Positions 35,620-45,439 are shown, counted from the first letter of the stretch. The stretch: 64,000 bases of DNA from Chitinophagaceae bacterium (GCA_019752295.1 JAIEMK010000015.1:62001-126000); one strand, 5' to 3'. The notes: generated by a model not told the origin, from the letters alone. Numbers and translations: made by a program.

Positions 35620-36645
35620 ATGCCAAAACTACTTTCCCAGAAAAAGGCAGATACAATTAATTGGGGGATTATCGGATGTGGCAATGTAACCGAATTTAAA
35701 AGTGGCCCTGCTTTTAACAAAGCCCCACAATCTTCGCTGGTAGCTGTAATGCGAAGAGATGAAGAAAAAGCCAGAGACTATGCACAACGGCATCGGGTAA
35801 AAAAATGGTATCGTGATGCCGATGAGTTGATTAATAATCCTGAAATCAATGCCATTTATATTGCTACCCCTCCAAAATTTCATGAAGAATATGCAATAGC
35901 TGCCATGCAGGCGGGTAAACCGGTTTATATTGAGAAACCGATGTCGGTTGATGTGGCAGCATGTATCCGCATGCTAAATTTTTCAAAGAAAAAGGGAGTT
36001 AAATTAACCGTTGCGCACTATCGTAGAGCGCTCCCAATGTTTCTCAAAATAAAAGAACTTCTTGCCGAACAGATTATCGGTGATATCAGATTTGTAAATA
36101 TCAGGTTTCTGCAAAAAGATCAATCAGAGCAGGTTTCAAAAACAGAAAAAAACTGGCGGGTAGATCCTGCTATTGCAGGTGCCGGTTTGTTTTATGATCT
36201 TGCTCCTCACCAATTGGATCTGGTATTCTATTTCTTTGGAAAAGAACAAAACGCCTGCGGCTTTGCAACAAATCAGGCGGGATTATATCAGACAGAAGAC
36301 ATTGTTACGGGAAATATGTTATTACAGAACAACATTTTATTCAATGGAACCTGGTGTTTTACTGTTCCGGAAAATTTAGAAGAAGACCTTTTTGAAATTA
36401 CAGGCTCTAAAGGAAGGATCAGCTTCCCCGTTTTTGGGCATCGCATTCTTATTGAAACTGCCGAAGGAAAACAACAGCTCGATTTTGAGAAATTGCCACA
36501 TATCCAACAACCCATGATTGAAAAAGTTGTGCAATATTTTTTGGGGAATGGAAACAATCCCTGTTCTGCACTTGATGCAATACAATCCATGTCGGTGATG
36601 GAAAAATTTGTGTATGGCAGTCATATAAAAGCCGGCTCTTTATAA
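35620..36645 (+). CDS. Gfo/Idh/MocA-family oxidoreductase
   Basis: A 341-residue NAD(P)-dependent oxidoreductase. The Rossmann loop WGIIGCGNVTEF is near residues 11-22. The conserved VYIEKPMSVDV block (catalytic lysine in EKP) is near 106-116. A C-terminal alpha/beta domain includes DLAPHQLDLVFYFFG. Family members oxidise or reduce sugars and inositols. There is no signal peptide and no sugar cluster nearby, so the substrate is unknown. It is followed by the CDGSH gene after about 40 bp, so co-transcription is possible. Confidence 0.9.
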   Translation: MPKLLSQKKADTINWGIIGCGNVTEFKSGPAFNKAPQSSLVAVMRRDEEKARDYAQRHRVKKWYRDADELINNPEINAIYIATPPKFHEEYAIAAMQAGKPVYIEKPMSVDVAACIRMLNFSKKKGVKLTVAHYRRALPMFLKIKELLAEQIIGDIRFVNIRFLQKDQSEQVSKTEKNWRVDPAIAGAGLFYDLAPHQLDLVFYFFGKEQNACGFATNQAGLYQTEDIVTGNMLLQNNILFNGTWCFTVPENLEEDLFEITGSKGRISFPVFGHRILIETAEGKQQLDFEKLPHIQQPMIEKVVQYFLGNGNNPCSALDAIQSMSVMEKFVYGSHIKAGSL

Positions 36646-36684
36646 GCAGGATGCCCGTTATGGTATATCTTGCAGCAAATTAAA

Positions 36685-36912
36685 ATGATGCCCACAAAAA
36701 TAACCGTCAACCCAAACGGGTCGCTAAGAGTAGAAGGTGATTTTACAATTGTAGACAAAACAGGAAATACCTACGACCTTGCAGGAAGAGAAGTCGTAGG
36801 TCTTTGCCGCTGCGGATTGAGTAAAAACAAGCCTTTTTGCGATGGCTCGCATAAAGAGCATTTTATACACGAAGCAGTTGCTTTTGCACTGCCTCCAAAG
36901 AAAACCCTTTAA
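36685..36912 (+). CDS. CDGSH iron-sulfur domain protein
   Basis: A 75-residue protein with one CDGSH motif, CRCGLSKNKPFCDGSH, whose three cysteines and one histidine bind a labile [2Fe-2S] cluster. The N-terminal strand region (ITVNPNGSLRVEGDF) is the usual lead-in of short bacterial CDGSH proteins. The ATG at 36685 (or the next one, 36688) is chosen over a TTG at 36670. Cytoplasmic roles in redox sensing or cluster transfer are known for the family; the role here is not known. Confidence 0.92.
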   Translation: MMPTKITVNPNGSLRVEGDFTIVDKTGNTYDLAGREVVGLCRCGLSKNKPFCDGSHKEHFIHEAVAFALPPKKTL

Positions 36913-36914
36913 CC

Positions 36915-37370
36915 TTAAATCAGTTCCACTTTTGTCATAATATCCCCGCCCTTGATGGTATCAATGATGTCGATGCCATCAATTATTTTGCCAAAACAAG
37001 TGTGTACCCCATCAAGATGACGAGTGCCTGCACGATTATGACAAATAAAGAACTGAGAGCCGCCGGTATTTCTACCCCTGTGTGCCATTGACATAACACC
37101 GCGGTCATGAATTTGTTTCACTCCCTTTGTTTCACATTCAATCGAATATCCGGGCCCACCTGCACCTGTACCATCAGGACATCCACCCTGAATCATAAAG
37201 TTTGGTATCACGCGGTGAAAACTAAGTCCATTATAAAATCCCTGATTGATGAGTTTCTTAAAATTTGCAACAGCTATTGGTGCATCATCATCGTACAATT
37301 CAAATGTCATAACGCCTTTCGCAGTATGAATTTTCCCTTGGGTTAAAGTTTGCTCGCTCATAATATTCAT
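36915..37370 (-). CDS. Cyclophilin-type peptidyl-prolyl isomerase
   Basis: A 151-residue cytoplasmic cyclophilin (PPIase B type). It catalyses cis-trans isomerisation of proline peptide bonds. Signature blocks: LSFHRVIPNFMIQGGCPDG with the catalytic arginine, then GVMSMAHRGRNTGGSQFFI and HLDGVHTCFGKIIDG. The longer frame to 37454 adds an unrelated N-terminus; the ATG at 37370 (MNIMSEQ) or 37361 (MSEQ) is the true start. It has no signal peptide. It is convergent with the CDGSH gene, 2 bp between stops. Confidence 0.93.
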   Translation of the reverse strand: MNIMSEQTLTQGKIHTAKGVMTFELYDDDAPIAVANFKKLINQGFYNGLSFHRVIPNFMIQGGCPDGTGAGGPGYSIECETKGVKQIHDRGVMSMAHRGRNTGGSQFFICHNRAGTRHLDGVHTCFGKIIDGIDIIDTIKGGDIMTKVELI

Positions 37371-37482
37371 TTTGGCGAAACTACTGTAACAATGGCAATT
37401 GAACAATACTAAGTAAAAAGAATCCACAGTATTGCGTTTAATTAATTCCTGCACTTAGTTTCGCATTATTGCGATTCGCAGC

Positions 37483-38118
37483 ATGATTCTTAAACAAACA
37501 ATTTTGCAGCAAAAAAAAATAGAACCGTTTACGTTTGATACTATTCAAATTCATCTCTGGATACCCGACTTGGAACATATACAGAACGAATATGTGGCCG
37601 ATAAGGCGAAAAAAGATTTCCCATTTTGGGCAAAGGTTTGGCCTTCGGCAATTGTACTAACCGAATTTTTGAAAGATCATCCTCTTCTCATTAGCAATAA
37701 AAAAGTTCTGGAGTTGGCTGCAGGTTTAGGGCTACCCTCAATTTATGCTGCTCATTTTGCAGAATCAGTTTTGTGCAGTGACTATATTTCAGAAGCAGTT
37801 GGGTTTATCAGCGAAAATATTAAACTCAATAAATTGCAGAATATGCAAAGTACCTGTATCGATTGGCATAAAATACCCTCTACTTTAAAGCCAGATGTTT
37901 TACTACTCAGCGATATCAATTACAACCCTTCGGATTTTACAATTCTTATTCAGGTGTTAAAGAACTTCCTTCAGCAAAATACTACCATTATTTTAAGTAC
38001 ACCCCAACGCCTAGTTGGAAAACCATTTATCACCGAACTATTACCATTCTGTGAATTCTACGAAGAAAGATTCTACGAACAAATTTCTGTTAATGTATTG
38101 GTATTGAAACAGGTTTAA
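37483..38118 (+). CDS. Class I SAM methyltransferase, lysine-methyltransferase-like
   Basis: A 211-residue protein with a Rossmann-type SAM fold. FWAKVWPSAIVLTEFL precedes the SAM-binding motif VLELAAGLGLPSIYAA (about 78-93). DVLLLSDINYNPSDF is the post-II region. The arrangement is that of the METTL/Nnt1-like protein methyltransferases (Methyltransf_16), which methylate lysines or small amines. The substrate is not evident. The giant signalling gene follows after 52 bp on the same strand. Confidence 0.82.
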   Translation: MILKQTILQQKKIEPFTFDTIQIHLWIPDLEHIQNEYVADKAKKDFPFWAKVWPSAIVLTEFLKDHPLLISNKKVLELAAGLGLPSIYAAHFAESVLCSDYISEAVGFISENIKLNKLQNMQSTCIDWHKIPSTLKPDVLLLSDINYNPSDFTILIQVLKNFLQQNTTIILSTPQRLVGKPFITELLPFCEFYEERFYEQISVNVLVLKQV

Positions 38119-38170
38119 AGTTTTTTTTAACATTTCTTCGAAAGAAATACTTTCCGTATTTTTCATAAAC

Positions 38171-41100
38171 ATGGTGTTAAATCAACTCGATTCGGAATTG
38201 TATTTTGAAACAGTGTGCGCTGTTTTTAAAAAGGAAGTGCTTGATGATACTTCTTCATGGGTAAAATATTATAAAGAGGATTGGCAAAGCATAGCCGAAA
38301 AAGAACTTAGCAATATCAAATATTTACCCCGTCATGAATATTTCTTAACCCCCTTCCCTTCTTCTCAGGTTCAAGATTTTAAATACCCCTACCACCATTT
38401 TAAAACCCTCGATGACTGGATCGAAGAGCAGGCAATTGATGCTGACTATACGGAGAGGGCATTTGGCATTGCTAAACAGATGCTACTATTGATTAAGCTG
38501 TTACACCAGCATCAAATGATTCATGGAGCTGTTAATACATCTCATTTTTTGGTTTCAGAAAGAGATAAGGTCTTTTTAAGCGAATGGGGTTTTTTAACGA
38601 GAACAGTTCAACCCGAATTAACTCAGAAGGAATTATATTATTCAAAAGGCATTATCAATTATATTGCCCCTGAGCAAACAGGAAGAATCGATAGTAAAAC
38701 CGGTTTTTATACCGATCTCTATTCTTTAGGCGCCTGTTTTTACAAGCTTTTTACAGGTCATACCATCTTTGAAGAAACTGATCCAATCAGTATCATTTAT
38801 AAACATTTAACTTTTGATCCACTACCAGCCGACCAACTAAATTCTTATATGGGGAAGGCCGCTGCAAATGTGATTAGAAAGTTATTAAGCAAAGAGCCGC
38901 AAAAAAGATTCATTAGTGCAGAAGCAACGCAATCAGCCCTTGAGCAGGCCTACGAAAGGTTTAAAAATAAGGACCTTTTTAACGGGCTTGAACAAATCGA
39001 TGCTGCAAACTTAAATAGGTTTAGTCTAATACAGCATTTCCCGACGCTGATCGAAAATAAAATTTATTATTTTAAGAGTCAGTATCTGCAGGCTGTTGAA
39101 AGCAATGAGTGCTTTCTTTTTTTTATTCAGGGTCTCACCGGTTCCGGAAAGCAATTTGCCGTAACACATTTTTGTGAACTTATTTCAGACAGAAAAACGT
39201 TGGTATTGAATACCTTTTTTTATAAAGATGAACCAATACCTTATGAACCCTTTAAACTAATCTTAGATCAGGTTACCCGATATTATTTATCGCAGGAAGA
39301 AGAAGAATTAATCAATTTTAGAAATATTTGCAGCGAAAATTTAGGAAGTTCTATTAATATTTTACTTGACATATGTCCTGATTTAAAACATATCATTCCC
39401 TATGCAAAACAGAATAAGGAAGAAGGTTTGATAGAATTGCAGAATCAATTAATTTATGCTTTCGCATCACTACTAAAAATAATTTTGAGCAGTGGTAAAA
39501 AATTGGTTCTCTGTTTAAAAGACATTCATTACGCCACTGCGGGCGTATTAAAAATCATTGATGGAATACTCAACGAATTTCCTTCAACAAGAATCAACCT
39601 AATTTTTAGTTACGAAAATCGATCGTTGAAACCCAACCAACTCAGTTATATTTTAAAGTGGCAAAATCAACAACAGCCTGGTTTTACCAAGGGAAAGATT
39701 GAGCTTGTGCCACTTACAAATTTTCAGACTTCAAAATTATTTGCTGCTGCCGGATTGATTGAAGATGATCTGGAAACCTTAACAGATATATTGTTTCCAA
39801 AAACAAATTGGCTGGTATTATTGATGGATCGAGCTTGTGAGACCTTGGTTGCAAATGATGCCCTTTATTACGATTCTGAAAAATCTAAATGGAGATTAAA
39901 ATATGAGAAAGCGATTATTAGTAACATCAATTTCGTTAACCCCGCATCTTACTTTGAGGGACTGATCGCAAAATTATCGAACGAAGAATTGATCTTGCTT
40001 AGTTACGCAACAGCATTCGGAAAAAGTTTTTCTTTTGACATCATAAAAACAGCGATCAAAAATGAAAGACTTGCAATAAATTTATTGGATCAGTTAATAC
40101 ATAAGGCAATTTTAAAGGAGTCGGGCAGAATTGGGTTCTACGATTTTTGTGAACCCGATCTTTCAAATTTCATCCTCCAAAATATTAACGGGAAGGCTTT
40201 AACCGAAATCTATTTCGCCATCATTGAAGCCTATACTCGCATGCCCGACTTAGAAATTTCTGATGAGGACTTTTTTAACCTACTCGACAAACTATTAAAT
40301 ATTCCTCCCAATCAGGCAAAATCATTTGTATCTATTTTGTGGATGGGAATTGAAAAAACAAACAAACTTGCTTTGTTTGACATCAACTATCAATGCTATA
40401 CACACTTAATAAGAATGGTGGAAGATGATGACTGGATCACAAACAAAGAAGCACTCATTGATCTTTATATCGAGTATATCAAGTCGGCATCTCTCGTAAT
40501 GAAATTTGATGTTTGTGAGCAATCTTATACATTTTTGAGGCGCCTTCCTTTAACAAAATTGCAGTTGGGTAATCTGGGTTATAGCTATGCCAATGCCCTT
40601 TTTATAAAACAGGATTTTAGAAAATCTATTTTGGTTTTGGCAGAAATACTTTTGGAATTAGGAATTCCACTCAACACAAACCCTTCGCTTTTTAAAATCA
40701 TTTTGTCGATGCTTTCGCTGCGCAGTAAGATGCGCGGAAAAGATATGGCTTATATCGAAAAACTTCCTCTTGCTAGTGATGACCTGTCATTCGTAAAAAT
40801 CAAATTGCTGCAAAACGCAATGGGCGCGGCATATTTCTATGCCCCAAAAATGGTTCCTGAATTAACTTTGAAGCAATTGAGTCTTTCCTTAAAAAGTGGC
40901 GCATCGGATTTATTCGGCGTTTGTTTAACCTGCTATGCTTTTATTCTGAGTATTTATACAAACTCAAAAGAAGCCGAAAAGATTTATTCAATTGCTCGAA
41001 CAATGAATGACCGTTTTGGGGATCCTGTTGCAAAAGCCACTTCAGAATTTCTGTATAGTACTTTTATCGGCATCAATCATTTGCCTTGGAGAGAATGTAG

Positions 41101-43765
41101 CGAAAAGCTATATAACAATTATATTTTTAGCCGGCAAATAGGTCAGGTAAATATTGCATTCTTTAGCCTCATTACACACTTTACCAACCAATTTTATTCG
41201 GAATCCAATATCGAAAGATTGGCGGAATCAATAGAGGAATTATTGCCAATCATTCAATCCAACAAACAAGAAAATGCTTTTTCTTTCCTGAATATTTTAT
41301 TGAGCTGTACAAAAGATCTTTTAAGCGATCACATTCCGGCTATTAAACTGGCAACTCATTTTCCAACTATTGAAACAGTTAAAAAGCTGGCAAACGATCA
41401 ACAGGAATTTACAACCCTAAATCATATATACATACTGGAGGAAATGCTTGACTTTTTTAATGACGATTATGCAGTTGTTAAAACCCGTGTGAAGAAGATG
41501 CAGGAAATGAAAAGTCAACTTGGTATGGTCAACAGCTTTATCATGCATCATTTTTTTATCGGCCTCAGACTCTTAAAAAAAGAGGGGGCACTTAAATTTT
41601 GGGAGCTTTCATTTATCAGAAAAACAATGCGACTGCTTGCAAAAACAACGAAGCAACAAAAGGAGAATGGTTATGCTAAATATCAATTGCTAAAAGGTTT
41701 TTATATTTTAAGAAAAAACAAAACGGTTCAGGCACTGTTTCATTTACAAAGCGCTTACGATTTTGCTGTTTTAAACGATCAGTACATGACTGCCGCAATT
41801 GCTTCGGAAGGAATTGCAACCATTTACCGAAGGGGGGGGATGATAGAATCAGAAAAGAATTATCTCAGAAATGCACATACTCAATATAATTTCTGGGCCG
41901 CAAAATCGCTAACCCGAAAATTGGAAGAGGCGAATTCTTTTTTACAAACAGGTAATGAGGCGACTGAGAGTCAAAAAGAAAATTCGGGGCCATCGGCATC
42001 CGTTCAAAACTTTATCGCTGAATCGAATGCGCTAAATGCAGAAGCAGGTTTACAAAATCATTTGGAAAACCTGATCACTATTTTGATTGAAAATGCGGCT
42101 GCCGAAAATGCTTTTTTTATCATTGTTGATCATAACAATCAATTTATTATATACGCTTCGAAAAGAGGCAATGGCCCGATACAAACCGAACAAGTGCCTG
42201 CAAATAAAGCAGCCCTTCCCTTAACCGTTATTCAGTACGTTTTTAGAACCAAAAAGGGGTTGCAACTCAACAATGCTTCAAAAGATGCAGTTTTTAAAAC
42301 AGATACCTATATATCAGAAAATCAGGTGTGTTCAATACTTTGTACGCCTGTATTAAAGAATAACCAGATAAGGGCTTTGATACTGTTAGAAAATAATCAG
42401 ATTACACAAGCATTTACTCACGAAAAATCGGAGCTTGTTCAAGTGCTAGCTTCACAGATTGCCATCTCGTTCGAGAATATGGCATTATTTAATTCAACAG
42501 AAGAAAAGACTATTCTGAGTGGCCAAAATCTAGCAAATAAAAAATCCATAGAATTAGAATTGAACATGATACCGTTCGAAATTGCAAAGGAACTTCCTGA
42601 GAAAGAAAGTCAGGATACAAAATTGCACAAAAACGTAACGGTTCTATTTGTCGAATTTATAAATTTTAAAAGCATTGCAGAAAAACACTCTTTTCAGGAA
42701 TTGATAGTGGAGCTGGACTATTGTTTTAAAAGTTTCGACCAGATTATCAACCAATATGGACTGCAAAAAATTAAGACACTTAATGGTGCTTATCTGGCAG
42801 TATGCGGTTTACCAATTCAAACTGAGCGCCACGCCGAAAGGGTTGTGGAAGCAGCGCTGGATATTCAAAAATTTATTCAGGAAAATAAAAGAATTAAAAA
42901 GGCTGCAGCGAAAATTTACTTTGATACAAGAACGGGTATCAGTTCTGGTTCTGTTGCAGTAATTGCTGACACTAAAAAACATTCGCTTGATATTTGGGGA
43001 TCTGCTGTTAATCAGGCTTCAGTCCTCATGGAAAATTGCGAAGCAAATAAAATTAACATCAGCGCAGATACTTTTGAATTAATAAAAGAATGGTTTGATT
43101 GTGAACTGCGCGAGAAAATTAAAAGTACAGGGAACGATTCAATAGCAATGTATTATGTTAACGACCAGCAGATCTTTTATAAAATAAGACAAAGGGTTTT
43201 TCTAAGAATGCAGGATCTGGATTCCGGTTTGTATTATCATTCTATCTGGCATACGACCGATGTATTGAATCAAGCCGAAAGAATTGCTCTGGCGGAAGGT
43301 ATCCACAACGAGCGCCAATTATTGCTACTAAAGATTGCCGCCTTATACCACGATATCGGATTTCTGAATACTTATATCAATCATGAAGAAGAAAGTTGCC
43401 ACATTTTCTTATCCGACGCAGAATCGCAGGCCTATGAATTAACGATCAACGAAAAGGATTTGATCTGTAATATGATTATGGCTACAAAAGTTCCGCAAGA
43501 CCCACAGTCAAAACTAGAACAAATACTCTGCGATGCAGACCTTGATTATTTGGGTAGGGATGATTTTTGGCTGGTAGGAAAAAAACTTTTCTCAGAAATG
43601 TTCGCCTACGAATTTTTAGAAACCGAAAACGAATGGAACGAAATGCAGATTAAATTTCTAAAGACCCACCGGTATTGTACTGAAACTTCTTTGCGATTAA
43701 GGAACGAGAAAAAAGAAACATATTTGCAAATCCTCATTGAAAAAAGAAATAAGGATTTTTATTAA
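38171..43765 (+). CDS. 1864-residue pseudokinase-STAND-GAF-cyclase-HD fusion
   Basis: Giant cytoplasmic signalling protein. Residues 1-260 are a Ser/Thr-kinase fold that has lost its catalytic residues: the HRD loop is HGAVNTSH (118-125), DFG is EWG (138-140), but YIAPEQTGR is kept. A P-loop at 321-328 reads GLTGSGKQ, in a STAND-like ATPase (about 290-740). Helical repeats fill about 750-1285. A GAF domain covers about 1290-1440. A class III cyclase domain covers about 1485-1660, but its metal sites are E1495 and G1539 instead of two aspartates. The C-terminal HD domain (about 1685-1830) keeps HTTD, YHDIG (about 1726) and DADLDYLG (about 1788). Only the HD site looks intact. The HAD gene follows after 9 bp. 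Confidence 0.88.
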   Translation: MVLNQLDSELYFETVCAVFKKEVLDDTSSWVKYYKEDWQSIAEKELSNIKYLPRHEYFLTPFPSSQVQDFKYPYHHFKTLDDWIEEQAIDADYTERAFGIAKQMLLLIKLLHQHQMIHGAVNTSHFLVSERDKVFLSEWGFLTRTVQPELTQKELYYSKGIINYIAPEQTGRIDSKTGFYTDLYSLGACFYKLFTGHTIFEETDPISIIYKHLTFDPLPADQLNSYMGKAAANVIRKLLSKEPQKRFISAEATQSALEQAYERFKNKDLFNGLEQIDAANLNRFSLIQHFPTLIENKIYYFKSQYLQAVESNECFLFFIQGLTGSGKQFAVTHFCELISDRKTLVLNTFFYKDEPIPYEPFKLILDQVTRYYLSQEEEELINFRNICSENLGSSINILLDICPDLKHIIPYAKQNKEEGLIELQNQLIYAFASLLKIILSSGKKLVLCLKDIHYATAGVLKIIDGILNEFPSTRINLIFSYENRSLKPNQLSYILKWQNQQQPGFTKGKIELVPLTNFQTSKLFAAAGLIEDDLETLTDILFPKTNWLVLLMDRACETLVANDALYYDSEKSKWRLKYEKAIISNINFVNPASYFEGLIAKLSNEELILLSYATAFGKSFSFDIIKTAIKNERLAINLLDQLIHKAILKESGRIGFYDFCEPDLSNFILQNINGKALTEIYFAIIEAYTRMPDLEISDEDFFNLLDKLLNIPPNQAKSFVSILWMGIEKTNKLALFDINYQCYTHLIRMVEDDDWITNKEALIDLYIEYIKSASLVMKFDVCEQSYTFLRRLPLTKLQLGNLGYSYANALFIKQDFRKSILVLAEILLELGIPLNTNPSLFKIILSMLSLRSKMRGKDMAYIEKLPLASDDLSFVKIKLLQNAMGAAYFYAPKMVPELTLKQLSLSLKSGASDLFGVCLTCYAFILSIYTNSKEAEKIYSIARTMNDRFGDPVAKATSEFLYSTFIGINHLPWRECSEKLYNNYIFSRQIGQVNIAFFSLITHFTNQFYSESNIERLAESIEELLPIIQSNKQENAFSFLNILLSCTKDLLSDHIPAIKLATHFPTIETVKKLANDQQEFTTLNHIYILEEMLDFFNDDYAVVKTRVKKMQEMKSQLGMVNSFIMHHFFIGLRLLKKEGALKFWELSFIRKTMRLLAKTTKQQKENGYAKYQLLKGFYILRKNKTVQALFHLQSAYDFAVLNDQYMTAAIASEGIATIYRRGGMIESEKNYLRNAHTQYNFWAAKSLTRKLEEANSFLQTGNEATESQKENSGPSASVQNFIAESNALNAEAGLQNHLENLITILIENAAAENAFFIIVDHNNQFIIYASKRGNGPIQTEQVPANKAALPLTVIQYVFRTKKGLQLNNASKDAVFKTDTYISENQVCSILCTPVLKNNQIRALILLENNQITQAFTHEKSELVQVLASQIAISFENMALFNSTEEKTILSGQNLANKKSIELELNMIPFEIAKELPEKESQDTKLHKNVTVLFVEFINFKSIAEKHSFQELIVELDYCFKSFDQIINQYGLQKIKTLNGAYLAVCGLPIQTERHAERVVEAALDIQKFIQENKRIKKAAAKIYFDTRTGISSGSVAVIADTKKHSLDIWGSAVNQASVLMENCEANKINISADTFELIKEWFDCELREKIKSTGNDSIAMYYVNDQQIFYKIRQRVFLRMQDLDSGLYYHSIWHTTDVLNQAERIALAEGIHNERQLLLLKIAALYHDIGFLNTYINHEEESCHIFLSDAESQAYELTINEKDLICNMIMATKVPQDPQSKLEQILCDADLDYLGRDDFWLVGKKLFSEMFAYEFLETENEWNEMQIKFLKTHRYCTETSLRLRNEKKETYLQILIEKRNKDFY

Positions 43766-43774
43766 TTACGATAT

Positions 43775-44389
43775 ATGACGAAAGTAAAAAACATCATTTT
43801 TGATCTGGGTGGGGTTTTTTTAAACATCGATTTTGCAAAAACCGAAACTGCTTTTAGAGAACTAGGTGTCGACAGCTTCTCAGAAATGTTTACACAACAC
43901 CATTCAAACGAGCTATTTGTTCAATTGGAAACAGGAGCAATTAGTCCTGAGATGTTTTATGAAATATTCAGAGAAGCTACCGGTAGCAATCTCAGTGATG
44001 AGTCGATTAAAAATGCATGGAATGCACTCCTGCTCGACTTTCGTTTGCCTAGTCTTGATTGGTTAGAGCAGATAAAAGACCGTTATCAAATTTTTCTTTT
44101 TTCTAATACCAACCAGATTCACCACGACGAATTTCTGGAAATCTACAAAAGGCAAACAGGCAGAAGCAATTTTGATGATTTTTTCAAAAAAGCCTATTAC
44201 TCACAAAAAATCGGGATGCGCAAACCCAGTCTGGAGCCTTTTCTGTACATTTTAAAGGAACAGGAACTCAAGGCAGAGGAAACTTTGTTTATCGACGATA
44301 CCATCCGAAATATTATGGCAGCTAAGGAAGCAGGCATGCAAACAATACACTTGCAATGGCCTCAAACGGTTCCCGATCTTGGTCTTTAA
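43775..44389 (+). CDS. HAD-superfamily hydrolase, YihX-like
   Basis: A 204-residue HAD IA hydrolase. Motif I is IIFDLGGVFLNID (nucleophile Asp at about 10; the usual second aspartate is Gly, as in YihX). Motif II lies in LFSNTNQ, the lysine in KIGMRKPS, and motif IV in FIDDTIRNI. YihX-type enzymes release phosphate from glucose-1-phosphate and similar sugars. It begins 9 bp after the giant fusion gene, so it is probably co-transcribed with it. Whether it works with the fusion protein is unknown. Confidence 0.9.
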   Translation: MTKVKNIIFDLGGVFLNIDFAKTETAFRELGVDSFSEMFTQHHSNELFVQLETGAISPEMFYEIFREATGSNLSDESIKNAWNALLLDFRLPSLDWLEQIKDRYQIFLFSNTNQIHHDEFLEIYKRQTGRSNFDDFFKKAYYSQKIGMRKPSLEPFLYILKEQELKAEETLFIDDTIRNIMAAKEAGMQTIHLQWPQTVPDLGL

Positions 44390-44412
44390 CTTAATGAAGC
44401 CAGAAAATGTTG

Positions 44413-44646
44413 CTATGGTTTTACTTCCTCAAACTCGATATAATCCTTATCTGTACTGGGTTTCGAAGCTTTAACGGGCTCTTCAAAGGGCTTTGACGGT
44501 TGCTGCTGAAAGTTCTGCTGCTTTTGTTGCATTTCCTGAATTTTTTCGCGCATTTGGGCACTTGCCTTACTTACAGGAATTAATAGTTCGAATACCAGTT
44601 TATAAACCAGGTAAATTACCAGCCCATAAAAAATAAACTTGATCAT
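44413..44646 (-). CDS. DUF4834-like small membrane protein
   Basis: A 77-residue protein. An N-terminal hydrophobic helix (IKFIFYGLVIYLVYKLVFELLIP) is followed by a charged, glutamine-rich helix and a proline-rich tail ending in DYIEFEEVKP. This outline fits DUF4834 of Bacteroidota. The ORF extends to 44757, but the ATG at 44646 fits the family. It is divergent from the rimP-nusA-infB operon. Function unknown. Confidence 0.75.
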   Translation of the reverse strand: MIKFIFYGLVIYLVYKLVFELLIPVSKASAQMREKIQEMQQKQQNFQQQPSKPFEEPVKASKPSTDKDYIEFEEVKP

Positions 44647-44772
44647 AATATAACAAAGATAGTAACCGTCGGCAGTTTGTGTTGTTAAAGAGATTAAAAT
44701 CGTCTGATTCCATTTTTTTAATGGTTTTGAAGGCCGATATGCGGTAAGAAATACCAATCAGCGGAAAGCAGA

Positions 44773-44805
44773 TTTGGAAGTTTAATAGCTATTTCATTAC
44801 ATTTG
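44773..44805 (+). promoter_or_regulatory. Promoter of the rimP-nusA-infB operon
   Basis: TTTG at 44773-44776 and TACATTTG at 44798-44805, separated by 21 bp, match the Bacteroidota consensus TTTG / TAnnTTTG. Transcription would begin near 44811, about 120 bp before the rimP start codon. Confidence 0.65.
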
Positions 44806-44824
44806 CACTGGAAATAATCAACTG

Positions 44825-44847
44825 AAGGGAACGGCTACCGTTCCCTT
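44825..44847 (+). terminator. Terminator-like hairpin in the rimP-nusA-infB leader
   Basis: AAGGGAACGG-CTA-CCGTTCCCTT, a perfect 10-bp stem, followed by CTCCTTTTT. It lies about 14 nt past the predicted transcription start and about 85 bp before rimP. No plus-strand gene ends here, so it is a candidate attenuator or 5' stabilising hairpin. Confidence 0.65.
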
Positions 44848-44931
44848 CTCCTTTTTACATACCTGAAGTTTTTGCGGCAATTGCCCTAAAAAGCAGGGTT
44901 ACCGGCAGCAATACTGCCAGAATTTTTGGAA

Positions 44932-45396
44932 ATGGAAGCAAGAGTACGACAGATAGAAGCTTTACTAAATCAGTTACTGGCTGAAGAGCCATCCTATTTT
45001 TTAGTGAGCCTCAAGATTAAGCCTACAAATAATATTAGAGTATTCATGGATGGTGACGAAGGCATATCAATTGAAAAATGTGTAAAATTCAATCGTCAGT
45101 TATACAAACTGATTGAAGAAAAAGGATGGTATCCCGATGGTGAATTTTCGCTTGAGCTTTCTTCTCCCGGTATTGAAGAGCCCTTGCTTCTGCACCGTCA
45201 ATACATGAGAAATGTAGGAAGGGATCTTGAAATTGTATTTACTGATGGCTCCATTAAGATCGGAACACTGATTGCCGTTACTGCTGCAGATATCCTGATT
45301 CAGTCGACCGAGGGAAAAGGAAAAAAAGCAGTGACACAACAATTACTTATTCCATTTAATAATATAAAAACAGCAACGGTTCAAATTAAATTTTAA
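44932..45396 (+). CDS. rimP: Ribosome maturation factor RimP
   Basis: A 154-residue protein needed for 30S subunit maturation. The N-terminal domain carries NNIRVFMDGDEGISIEKCVKFNRQL. The family motif FSLELSSPGIEEPL follows, with a C-terminal SH3-like barrel (GTLIAVTAADILIQ). A TTG two codons upstream opens the frame, but the ATG at 44932 is preferred. It is the first gene of the conserved rimP-nusA-infB operon, 43 bp ahead of nusA. Confidence 0.93.
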   Translation: MEARVRQIEALLNQLLAEEPSYFLVSLKIKPTNNIRVFMDGDEGISIEKCVKFNRQLYKLIEEKGWYPDGEFSLELSSPGIEEPLLLHRQYMRNVGRDLEIVFTDGSIKIGTLIAVTAADILIQSTEGKGKKAVTQQLLIPFNNIKTATVQIKF

Positions 45397-45439
45397 TCAG
45401 ATGCAAACACAGTTTGCAGAGCGAAAAAAAAATTAAGTT

